Source: Candidatus Cloacimonadota bacterium
Lineage (GTDB): Bacteria > Cloacimonadota > Cloacimonadia > Cloacimonadales > JAOZMQ01
Direction of reading: 5' to 3'
Assembly (NCBI GenBank): GCA_029934195.1
Contig: JAOZMQ010000101.1
Coordinates: 1-9,177 of the forward strand
Length of the DNA stretch: 9,177 bases
In this document: positions 1-6,235 of the stretch, one piece after another
How the letters are laid out: every line of letters begins with the position of its first letter
How positions within the stretch are numbered: the stretch's first letter is position 1
Notes under the pieces: model-generated
The model's database searches: none
What the model saw: only the letters and a program-made list of their open reading frames with translations
Told to the model about the DNA's origin: nothing
Made by a program: the position numbers and the translations under genes

Positions 1-17
1 AATTCGTCAATGTATTT

Positions 18-1475
18 TTAAAACGTTGAGGTCCCAGTAAATTCAAAAAATCTATACATCCAATGTTTTAAAAAATTTTCTTCACCATATAATTCATATT
101 TTGCAGTATAAACATTTCCATTTTGGTTTTCCCATAACATCTCAAAGTAATTTTTTACTTCCACAATTTCTGAATAATCGAATTTAGCTTTTAAATATAC
201 ATTTGATTCCAAATTATAATTACCGATATTTCTTCTTGTAAGATTCGCAGAACCGAGAATTATTTTCGATACATTATTGGAATAATTTACAAGAACAAAT
301 TTTGTATGAAATTGCTCGCCATGAGTTAAATACCAACGAATTTTAATTTCCCCATTAGATTTTCTAATTAATTCTTCTGCAACAGGTCTATTTGGAATTC
401 CATTTTTTTGTCTTCCAAAAGCATCTTTACTCGGATCTAAAATTAGTCGAATATCAGTACCACGTTTTGATGCATCAATCAAAGATTTAATTATTTTTCT
501 ATCAGCAAGATAAAACATTCCCATTGAAAGACTGTCACCTTTTTGAGTGCAATCAATCATTTCCAATAATTCGTCACGAATAGATTCTTCTGTTAGCAAA
601 GCAATTTCACCAATATTCTCTTTATCTTCCGGGTACATTGAAACATTCTTTTCAATATTTAATTTGTGTAATTCTCTTTTTGAAAATTTTGCAATTGCTG
701 ATTCTGAATAATAAACTTCTTTCCAAAAATCTCCTTTAATAACAACAGCAACATTTGAATGAGCAGAACTACCATCATGCGGGTTTGCAGAAGTAATTAT
801 CGAAATCATTTCTCCATTATGATCTGCAACAATTACTTTGCGATGATTTGCTTTGAAATTCAATAATTCAAAATATGAACGGAAAGTTACTTTTTTATCT
901 TTTTGGGAAAATGGATGAGGTAAAATTCCACAACATTCAGAATTCCCAAACCATTGAAAAAAAACTCTCCAAAGAGGTGAATATAGAAGATTACTATCTT
1001 TCATTTTAGTTAAATCTGTGATAATTACATTTATTCCGGCTTCTTTCATTTTCTCAATTTGTTCAGACTCAGAACCTCCATAAACAATATTTACAGGATC
1101 AGTAATAAAATCGATTTTAATACTATCATTTTCTCTTTTCTTTGAAATAAGTCTTTCGGTTAGTTCACTCGATAATTTTCGGTAAACACTTTCTCCACTA
1201 CCAGTGTAAGGATTGAATAGAAATAAATCCAATAAAATATATTCGTGAGCATCAGAAATCAATGAAAATATTGAATCGAATATTTCTTGCTCTGAGACAA
1301 TTTTTCCGTCTGAATTTTTATAAGTTAAATCAAACATAAATTCTAAATCATCCTCTGCAACTGAATATACCGGACTTTTGTAATTTGTGCCAATTGGCAT
1401 GGATTTGAACATGCAACCGGAAAAAAATAATCCGATTAGAACTATTAATCTGATAGAAATTTTATTTTGATTCAT
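18..1475 (-). CDS. Phospholipase D-family (two HKD domains) lipoprotein
   Basis: A 485-residue protein with two phospholipase D-type domains, so probably a phosphodiesterase or transphosphatidylase; the substrate (phospholipid, as in cardiolipin synthases, or nucleic acid) cannot be told from sequence. Residues 1-21 form a lipoprotein signal peptide: basic start, hydrophobic core and lipobox FSGC with Cys21, predicting a lipid-anchored protein on the outer side of the inner membrane or in the outer membrane. The first HKD motif is H211-x-K213-x4-D218, followed by a TSAN stretch near 228-231. The second is H390-x-K392-x4-N397, followed by GSAN at 408-411. The Asp of the second motif is therefore Asn, while the catalytic His and Lys are kept. 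The start is an ATG preceded by AAGGAAGT. It stands alone, 270 bases downstream of the methyltransferase gene on the same strand and separated from it by an inverted-repeat element, so it is probably transcribed separately. Family assignment is firm, function is not. Confidence 0.88.
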   Translation of the reverse strand: MNQNKISIRLIVLIGLFFSGCMFKSMPIGTNYKSPVYSVAEDDLEFMFDLTYKNSDGKIVSEQEIFDSIFSLISDAHEYILLDLFLFNPYTGSGESVYRKLSSELTERLISKKRENDSIKIDFITDPVNIVYGGSESEQIEKMKEAGINVIITDLTKMKDSNLLYSPLWRVFFQWFGNSECCGILPHPFSQKDKKVTFRSYFELLNFKANHRKVIVADHNGEMISIITSANPHDGSSAHSNVAVVIKGDFWKEVYYSESAIAKFSKRELHKLNIEKNVSMYPEDKENIGEIALLTEESIRDELLEMIDCTQKGDSLSMGMFYLADRKIIKSLIDASKRGTDIRLILDPSKDAFGRQKNGIPNRPVAEELIRKSNGEIKIRWYLTHGEQFHTKFVLVNYSNNVSKIILGSANLTRRNIGNYNLESNVYLKAKFDYSEIVEVKNYFEMLWENQNGNVYTAKYELYGEENFLKHWMYRFFEFTGTSTF

Positions 1476-1507
1476 TTTTACTTCCTTTTTAGAAACATTT
1501 TATTAGT

Positions 1508-1729
1508 AGTACTTGAACAAAAAGAAAAAAGCCGCTGATTGCACGGATTAGCACCGGATTTAAAAGAATAAATTCTTATTGAAATCTTATTAATAATGGA
1601 TAAAATGAGAAAAAATTTAAAATCATCCTAATATCTGTAATTTCTCGCTATTTTTCGTCTATTATTTATTCTCTTAAATCCGCATAACTCTGCGTAAATC
1701 CGTGGCTTATCCTTTTTCGTTCAGGTACT
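1508..1729. repeat. 222-bp element with 66-bp imperfect terminal inverted repeats
   Basis: The left arm (1508-1573) and the reverse complement of the right arm (1664-1729) align without gaps over 66 positions. They start AGTAC(T/C)TGAAC and end CGGATTTAA(A/G)AGAATAAAT, with a diverged patch of about a dozen positions in the middle. The 90-bp interior (1574-1663) has no open frame of note. The element fills most of the space between the PLD and methyltransferase genes, both read on the minus strand. It could be a MITE-like relic or a structured RNA repeat. I see no transposase and no clear target-site duplication. The words CACGGATT and CCGGATTTAA look familiar from dispersed intergenic repeats in other genomes, but that is memory, not a search. 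Confidence 0.7.
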
Positions 1730-1745
1730 AAGTAGCTACTTTCAA

Positions 1746-2501
1746 CTATTTATATTGTCTTTGCTTAAATATTTCTGCTCCAAAAACAGCTGTAGAATTA
1801 GTAGCTGTTAATGAAGCTCTAAATTCTCTTGCATAAGGAATTTCAATCAATAAATCAGCTTTTTCTAAAAATGAACGAGTAATACCTCTCCGTTCTCCAC
1901 CAATAAATAAAAATACTTTTCCGGTAAGATTGGTTTCAAAAAGTGAGGTTGCATTTTTTTTTGCAGTACAGGCAATTTTGAAATCTTTTTTACGAAAGAA
2001 ATCTGCTGCAAATTCTGCTGATGAGACCTGTGCAATTGGCATTAATTCGCTTGTTCCGGCTGATGATTTTACAATAACTCCTTCCGCAAAAGACCAATCT
2101 CTTTCACGAGTTATAATAGCATCAATTCCAAAAGCATAAAGAGCACGAACAGCATATCCAAAATTAAACGGATCTTCAATTCCATCTAACATTACTACAA
2201 CCGGTTCAGTAATTGATTTCGTAATATCACAAATTCTATTAAGATCTGAATATTTTCGCTGATTTGCAATGGCAATTATTCCACCATGAGACTTTCCATT
2301 TGCAAGAGCATCAATTTCTTGTGGAGAAACAAATTTCACTTTGATTTTTTCTTTTTTACAAAGATTCAGCAAATAAACAATTTTACGATCTCGATTATTT
2401 TTTTCCCCGCTGATAAGAACGCTTTTAATTTTTCTTACTTTCCCTTTGATTATCGCAGAAACAGCAATATTTCCTTCAAAAATAATATCTTTCTCTGACA
2501 T
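1746..2501 (-). CDS. SpoU/TrmH-family RNA 2'-O-ribose methyltransferase
   Basis: A 251-residue SPOUT-class enzyme expected to transfer a methyl group from S-adenosylmethionine to a ribose 2'-OH in rRNA or tRNA. Residues 4-80 resemble the RNA-substrate-binding domain of RlmB-type proteins, ending in the KSHGG stretch that corresponds to the usual HQG. The catalytic SPOUT domain follows: motif 1 at 106-125 (DGIEDPFNFG with N113, G115 and R119), motif 2 at 200-206 (IGGERRG, with E203), and motif 3 from 221 (IPYAREFRASLT). Motif 3 reads SLT at 230-232 where classical members have SLN, so this is a divergent subgroup and I do not assign RlmB or TrmH. Length is normal for the family. The ATG start is preceded by AAAGGAAT. 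It lies 157 bases downstream of the acetyltransferase gene, beyond a terminator-like hairpin, so is probably a separate transcript. Confidence 0.9.
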   Translation of the reverse strand: MSEKDIIFEGNIAVSAIIKGKVRKIKSVLISGEKNNRDRKIVYLLNLCKKEKIKVKFVSPQEIDALANGKSHGGIIAIANQRKYSDLNRICDITKSITEPVVVMLDGIEDPFNFGYAVRALYAFGIDAIITRERDWSFAEGVIVKSSAGTSELMPIAQVSSAEFAADFFRKKDFKIACTAKKNATSLFETNLTGKVFLFIGGERRGITRSFLEKADLLIEIPYAREFRASLTATNSTAVFGAEIFKQRQYK

Positions 2502-2537
2502 TAATTATTCCTTTTTTATTCTACATTTCAACCACAT

Positions 2538-2581
2538 AAAAAGACGGGAGTTCCTCACGAAGTAGAGACTTCCGCCTTTTT
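2538..2581 (-). terminator. Terminator-like imperfect hairpin with T tract after the GNAT gene
   Basis: On the plus strand, arm AAAAAG-A-CGGGAGT (then a small bulge and CTC) pairs with GAG-ACT-TCCG-C-CTTTTT around the loop ACGAAGTA. Read on the minus strand it is a GC-containing hairpin ending in CTTTTT, placed between the acetyltransferase stop and the methyltransferase start, where it could end the acetyltransferase transcript. Its near-symmetry also leaves a T tract on the other strand, so it could act in both directions. It may equally be a copy of a dispersed repeat. Confidence 0.5.
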
Positions 2582-2631
2582 GCCTCAATTCAGCATTCTT
2601 CATATTAAAAAACTTTGATTTTCTTTCCCAT

Positions 2632-2645
2632 TTGTTTATAAACAA
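2632..2645. repeat. 14-bp perfect palindrome TTGTTTATAAACAA
   Basis: A perfect 14-base palindrome lying 13 bases past the stop codon of the acetyltransferase gene. The symmetry suits a dimeric DNA-binding protein, but its place behind a gene rather than in an obvious promoter, together with the AT-rich background, makes chance a fair alternative. Confidence 0.3.
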
Positions 2646-2658
2646 GTAAAAAACAACA

Positions 2659-3150
2659 CTACAAAATTTTGCACATAAAAAGACAAGGATTATATTCATC
2701 CCACAAAGTCTTAAATTCTTCTAAAAATATAAATCCTTGTGCTTTATAGAATTCTCTGGTTTTTGCATAATTTTTATCTGATGAACTTTCACTTAAAGTT
2801 TTAACTGTTAAAAATTTCACATTCTTATCTTTTAAAAAATTCTCTGTATATTGTTGTAATTTACTTCCTATTCCAAGATGGTGATATTTTGGAAAAACTC
2901 CGCAAACATAAATTTCCCATGTTAAAGGAAAATGCTTCATAATAGAATAAAATCCAATCGGTTTATTAGATATTTCAGCAACAAAAAAATGATGTTTTTT
3001 AACACCTTCAACATAAGCTTTAGTAGATTCGTCAATTCCAAACCACTCTGGCAAAGATTTCAAAACATTTGAGCAAATAGCACTTTTCTTCTCGTTATCA
3101 GAAATTTCTTTTATAACTATATCTAATAATTGTTTGTTTGTTTTTTCCAT
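2659..3150 (-). CDS. GNAT-family N-acetyltransferase
   Basis: A 163-residue protein of the Gcn5-related acetyltransferase fold, which moves an acetyl group from acetyl-CoA to an amine. The acetyl-CoA pyrophosphate loop (motif A) is seen at 80-95, ending in HHLGIG (90-95), the family's Q/R-x-x-G-x-G/A signature with His in place of the usual Q/R. Motif B is at 127-140, with the NYAKTREFYKAQGF pattern that places a Tyr near the CoA thiol. The N-terminal SLPEWFGI stretch (32-39) recurs in a subgroup of small GNAT proteins, but I know of no fixed substrate. The ATG start is preceded by AAAGGAAAG. It is separated from ridA upstream by 226 bases of repeats and from the methyltransferase gene downstream by a hairpin, so it looks monocistronic. 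Confidence 0.88.
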   Translation of the reverse strand: MEKTNKQLLDIVIKEISDNEKKSAICSNVLKSLPEWFGIDESTKAYVEGVKKHHFFVAEISNKPIGFYSIMKHFPLTWEIYVCGVFPKYHHLGIGSKLQQYTENFLKDKNVKFLTVKTLSESSSDKNYAKTREFYKAQGFIFLEEFKTLWDEYNPCLFMCKIL

Positions 3151-3207
3151 TTACTTTCCTTTTATAATTCACATTTTTTTCAACCATTCCAAAGGTCAAA
3201 AGTGATA

Positions 3208-3287
3208 TTGTACCCCTCAATCCCCTAAATAGGGGAACAAAAGAGGTATTCTTGTACCCCTCAATCCCCTAAATAGGGGAACAAAAG
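3208..3287. repeat. Two tandem 36-bp units, each with a CCCC/GGGG hairpin
   Basis: The unit at 3208-3243 recurs exactly at 3252-3287, with 8 bases between (period 44). Each unit contains TCCCCTAAATAGGGGA, a 7-bp stem around AA, and its ends TTGT/ACAA are also complementary, so the unit can fold as one bulged hairpin. An extra ACCCCTC upstream of the stem offers a competing partner for GGGG. The G/C blocks stand out in this AT-rich DNA. The pair sits between ridA and the acetyltransferase gene, both on the minus strand, and could end or separate transcripts, though no clean T tract follows. Confidence 0.85.
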
Positions 3288-3291
3288 GATA

Positions 3292-3349
3292 CTCGTTTGC
3301 AATATGCGAAAGCTCTTTTGAATGTTAAAGTCAAACAATCGGAAGAGCT
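3292..3349 (-). repeat. Intergenic repeat, copy A (matches 8992-9027)
   Basis: Read on the minus strand, 3317-3346 reads TCTTCCGATTGTTTGAC followed by TTTAACATTCAAA, and matches the plus strand at 8992-9020 with only a few differences. Further along the minus strand, GCAAACGAG (3300-3292) matches GCAAACGAA at 9017-9025, as if copy B were copy A with about 21 bases removed. Copy A is also framed by a 7-bp inverted repeat, AGCTCTT (3311-3317) and AAGAGCT (3343-3349). It fills the space behind the ridA stop. Confidence 0.65.
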
Positions 3350-3376
3350 AACGATATTCATATATTTTGTAAAAAA

Positions 3377-3748
3377 TTAATCAGTAGCAATTAATGAAAT
3401 TTCAATTAATCCGTCTTTTGGCAAACGAGCAACTTCGATAGCTTCTCTTGCAGGAAAAGGTTCTGAAAAATATTTTGCATAAATAGAATTTAATTTAGCA
3501 AAATCATCCATATCTTTCATAAAAACAGAGACTTTCATTGCGTTAGCAAAAGACATATTATTTGCAAGAAGGATATGATATAAATTCAGAAAAACGAGTC
3601 TTGCTTGTTCTTCAAAAGTTGTTGCAAATTTTCCTGTTTTGGGATCAATTCCAAGTTGTCCTGAAATAAAGAGAAATCCATTTTTGTAAGTTGCTTGTGA
3701 ATATGGACCGATTGCCTGTGGTGCTTGATCTGTGTGAATTGATTTCAT
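3377..3748 (-). CDS. ridA: RidA family reactive enamine/imine deaminase
   Basis: A 123-residue protein of the RidA/YjgF/UK114 family, which forms trimers and hydrolyses reactive 2-aminoacrylate and related enamines/imines released by PLP enzymes such as threonine dehydratase, yielding keto acids and ammonia. The family landmarks are present: PYSQA (15-19, Tyr16), SGQLG (29-33), FAKLN (83-87, Asn87), and PAREAIEVARLPKDGLIEI (99-117). In that stretch Arg101 matches the E. coli substrate-carboxylate Arg105 and Glu116 matches Glu120. The reactive Cys107 of E. coli RidA is Ala103 here. Together these residues place it in the active RidA archetype. Length is typical. The ATG follows a strong AAAGGAGA Shine-Dalgarno in the 24-base gap behind the DUF523 gene. 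It is the last gene of the operon, ending before a repeat-rich intergenic stretch. Confidence 0.96.
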   Translation of the reverse strand: MKSIHTDQAPQAIGPYSQATYKNGFLFISGQLGIDPKTGKFATTFEEQARLVFLNLYHILLANNMSFANAMKVSVFMKDMDDFAKLNSIYAKYFSEPFPAREAIEVARLPKDGLIEISLIATD

Positions 3749-3772
3749 TTTTAAATTCTCCTTTAGTTTTTT

Positions 3773-4186
3773 TTATAATTCTATTTCTGAAATAACTTCA
3801 ATACTATTCTCCAAAAATAGTTTTGTTGTTATTCCGTTTCCATCAATTAATTTTGAAATGAAGTTGCCATCATAAATTTTCCCTTTTCCGCAAGATGGCG
3901 ATTTTGCTTTAAATATTGCTTTTTTACATCCAACCAATTGAGCAATTTTCAAAGCCTCTAACGCTCCTTTTTCAAAATTTTTTGTAACATCTTTCCCATC
4001 GTTTCTAATGACGCAATCATTTTTAATTTCAGCAGGAAGACGCGGTGTTGTTAGACCTCCGAGTTGTTCGGAACAAACCGGAATTGCTTTTCCAGATTTC
4101 AGCAATTCTACTACTTTTTTACATATCCTGCTTTGTCCGTCATAGGCACAATTAATACCGGCGAGACATGCACTTACAATAATCAT
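3773..4186 (-). CDS. DUF523 (TudS/YbbK-like) iron-sulfur protein
   Basis: A 137-residue single-domain DUF523 protein. Family landmarks: VSACLAGINCAYDG (4-17), IPVCSEQLGGLTTPR (35-49), GKDVTKNFEKGA (64-75), KSPSCGKGKIYDGNF (95-109) and a G-x-G-x-T near 116-120. Conserved cysteines at 7, 13, 38 and 99 fit the pattern of a cysteine-bound Fe-S cluster. Some DUF523 members (TudS) have been shown to be [4Fe-4S] thiouracil desulfurases that replace sulfur with oxygen in free thio-pyrimidines, possibly for salvage of thiolated tRNA bases. Whether this protein shares that activity is inference. Its start codon overlaps the era stop by one base (TAATG) with only a weak GGA upstream, suggesting coupling to era translation. 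It is 24 bases from ridA; both could be small-molecule repair or salvage enzymes. Confidence 0.88.
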   Translation of the reverse strand: MIIVSACLAGINCAYDGQSRICKKVVELLKSGKAIPVCSEQLGGLTTPRLPAEIKNDCVIRNDGKDVTKNFEKGALEALKIAQLVGCKKAIFKAKSPSCGKGKIYDGNFISKLIDGNGITTKLFLENSIEVISEIEL

Positions 4187-5085
4187 TATCTGTATCCAAA
4201 CTCATGTAATGCTCCGCTTTTTTTCCGCCAACCGGGTTTAATTTTGATCCACAAATCCAGCTTCACTCTTTTTTGAATCATACGATGAATTTCTTTCTCA
4301 GAATTAATTCTAATTTTCTTGATCATTTGTCCACCAGCTCCAAGAATAATTGGTTTTTGAGATTTCCTTTCAATCCAGATATTTGCTCTGATTTCGGCTT
4401 TATTATCGTAGTCAGTATATTTTTCTACAACAACGGCTGTTGAGTATGGAATTTCATCAGCATAATTTAGAAAAATTTGTTCTCTAATAATTTCTTGAGC
4501 AAAAAACCTCATCGGAAGATCTGAAAGTTCTTCCGGATCATACATCGGAGGGCTTAGAGGAAGATATTTTTCTATAGCAAAAAGCAGATTGTCCAAATTT
4601 TTATTTTTAAGAGCTGATATCGGAAGAACTCCGTCAAAATTAGTCCCTTCTAATTTTTGGATTTTATCGGTGACAACTATTTTATCTACAGTATCGATTT
4701 TATTTAGAACAGCGAGCTTTGGTAATCGTATTTTTTTTAACATTTCGCAAACTTCTAAATCATAATCAGTTGGATAGGTTCTAACATCTGTAATATAGAC
4801 AATTAAGTCTGCACTTGATAAAGATTCTTTGATATAATTCAACATTTTTTGATGAAGTTCGTAACGAGGTTTCAGATAACCGGGGGTATCGAGAAAAACT
4901 ATTTGTCGAGAATCATCGGAAAGAAATCCTTTAATACTTTGTCTTGTAGTTTGTGGTTTTGGAGATATTATGGAAATTTTTTCTCCAAGCAAGGCATTCA
5001 TTAATGTAGATTTTCCTACATTTGGTTTTCCAATAATGGCGACAAATCCACATCTGTAATTTGCATATTTTTCAACATCAATCAT
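4186..5085 (-). CDS. era: GTPase Era, 16S rRNA-binding ribosome assembly factor
   Basis: A 299-residue Era, the GTPase that binds the 3' end of 16S rRNA and helps mature the 30S subunit. The GTPase domain has G1 GKPNVGKST (19-27), G2 around TTRQ (46-49), G3 DTPG (66-69), G4 NKID (128-131) and G5 SAL (157-159). The C-terminal KH domain has SQKPIILGAGGQMIKKI (242-258), including the GxxG loop GAGG (249-252), and ends with the typical W-R and GALHEFGY (291-298). The usual IG-x-x-AR that follows the KH loop reads IRINSEKEI here, a local divergence in the RNA-binding face. Length is normal. The ATG is preceded by AGAGGAA. It lies 64 bases after holA and overlaps the DUF523 start by one base. Confidence 0.97.
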   Translation of the reverse strand: MIDVEKYANYRCGFVAIIGKPNVGKSTLMNALLGEKISIISPKPQTTRQSIKGFLSDDSRQIVFLDTPGYLKPRYELHQKMLNYIKESLSSADLIVYITDVRTYPTDYDLEVCEMLKKIRLPKLAVLNKIDTVDKIVVTDKIQKLEGTNFDGVLPISALKNKNLDNLLFAIEKYLPLSPPMYDPEELSDLPMRFFAQEIIREQIFLNYADEIPYSTAVVVEKYTDYDNKAEIRANIWIERKSQKPIILGAGGQMIKKIRINSEKEIHRMIQKRVKLDLWIKIKPGWRKKSGALHEFGYR

Positions 5086-5120
5086 TTGTTCCTCTTTTGT
5101 TTTTCTTTTAAAATTTGTTG

Positions 5121-5146
5121 TTGAATAAGTATTAATTCTTATTCAA
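5121..5146 (-). repeat. 9-bp perfect hairpin between holA and era
   Basis: TTGAATAAG (5121-5129) and CTTATTCAA (5138-5146) form a perfect 9-bp inverted repeat around an 8-base loop. It begins three bases after the holA stop in the only real gap of the operon. Read on the minus strand no strong T tract follows directly, so it is more likely an mRNA processing or stability hairpin, or a weak attenuator, than a full terminator. Confidence 0.55.
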
Positions 5147-5149
5147 AGA

Positions 5150-6235
5150 TTAATTATGGGTTTGAAATTTGAATCGATTTGATGAATTTCTTTTTTTGGT
5201 TCTGCGTGAACTTTCTATGATATTGAAAACTAATATTTCAGCAATAATTGCGTCTTTTACATTGATTGATTTTAATTCAGTATCAGCTTTTAATAATAGT
5301 GCAAACACATTTCTAAGAGAAGTTACTGGATAATTATTTGCGAATAAAAGGTAATCCGATCTAAATTTCCAAAAAACTTCACTTAATTTTTTTTCTACAA
5401 TTTCACTATCGCTGATATTCAATTTTCTCAAAGCATTTACTTTCCATATTATTAGAAAAAAACGAAGCAACATTGAAACAATATAAATAACATTTTCATC
5501 ATTATCTAACATATTTTCTAAAATTAGTATGGATTTTTTTAAATCAGCTTTTCCAAGATTATTTTGAAGCTCAAAGATATTATGTCCTTTTAAATTTCCA
5601 ACACTTTGTTTGACATGCTCGTAAGTAATGTTCTTACTTTTTCCTGCAAAAAGTTGTAATTTATTCCATTCATTTGTTGCTGAAAGATAATCATTTTCAA
5701 CACTATTCGCAAATAATTCCATAGTTTGATAATCTATAGAAATTTTATCTTGTTTTGCTTTTCCACGAAGCCAATTAACAATATCTCTTGCTCCGTAAGG
5801 TGATTTGCATTCAATAGAAAATGAAGTTTCTTTAATTATTTTCCCTGAACCAGTACGCCCATCTACTTTATCACCAACAAGAAAAAGTATTGAAGAATCA
5901 AAAGGATCCTTTAAGTAATCGGCAATAATATTCATATCATTTGCTTTCAATTTATGGAATTCTTTAACAATAACACATTTAATATCGGCAATAAACGGAC
6001 TCATTTCCAATTGCTCAACAATTTCAGCTCCTGTAGTTTCATCTCCAAAAAAAAGCGAACTGTCGAAATCTTTACTGCTATCATTTTCATATTTTTGCCT
6101 AAGAATTTTTAGAACCTCATCTTTCAAATAAGTTTCTTCGCCAAAGATTAGAAACGATGGATAATACTTTGTTAAAAGATCTTTTGCTTTGTTTAGAAAT
6201 ACAATCGCTTGAAATTCAATTTTTTTTTTCTTCAT
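5150..6235 (-). CDS. holA: DNA polymerase III delta subunit (clamp loader)
   Basis: About 361 residues; the clamp-loader subunit that binds and opens the beta sliding clamp during replication. Residue numbers here count a TTG one codon upstream (6238) as 1. The N-terminal AAA+-like domain has FGEETYLKDEVL (32-43), the degenerate site typical of delta. The clamp-contacting region is QLEMSPF (76-82), matching the hydrophobic wedge of the family. The middle domain has NEWNKLQLF (189-197). The C-terminal helical collar covers about 220-345, with IFELQNNL, LLRFFLIIW and KADTELKS. No Walker A lysine motif is seen, as expected. I chose the ATG at 6235, which shares its A with the uppP stop (TGATG); the TTG just before it is possible. 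The tail (345-362) is basic and Ser/Lys/Arg-rich. Sequence identity to well-known HolA is low, as is normal for delta. Confidence 0.9.
   Translation of the reverse strand: MKKKKIEFQAIVFLNKAKDLLTKYYPSFLIFGEETYLKDEVLKILRQKYENDSSKDFDSSLFFGDETTGAEIVEQLEMSPFIADIKCVIVKEFHKLKANDMNIIADYLKDPFDSSILFLVGDKVDGRTGSGKIIKETSFSIECKSPYGARDIVNWLRGKAKQDKISIDYQTMELFANSVENDYLSATNEWNKLQLFAGKSKNITYEHVKQSVGNLKGHNIFELQNNLGKADLKKSILILENMLDNDENVIYIVSMLLRFFLIIWKVNALRKLNISDSEIVEKKLSEVFWKFRSDYLLFANNYPVTSLRNVFALLLKADTELKSINVKDAIIAEILVFNIIESSRRTKKRNSSNRFKFQTHN

Noticed and set aside
1508..1729. Insertion sequence
   Set aside because: It has inverted ends but no transposase frame and no clear target duplication, so it is listed only as a repeat.
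1930..2139. Short plus-strand frames inside the methyltransferase gene (also 2286-2498)
   Set aside because: Antisense of conserved coding sequence, without ribosome sites or recognisable domains.
2505..2699. Small 64-residue minus-strand gene between the methyltransferase and acetyltransferase
   Set aside because: It overlaps the end of the acetyltransferase gene, runs through a terminator-like hairpin, and shows no family signature or ribosome site.
3208..3287. CRISPR array
   Set aside because: Only two repeat units with an 8-base spacer, each unit internally palindromic, and no cas genes nearby.
4064..4276. Short plus-strand frame across the DUF523/era junction (also 6524-6727 inside uppP)
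   Set aside because: Antisense to well-conserved family motifs of real genes.
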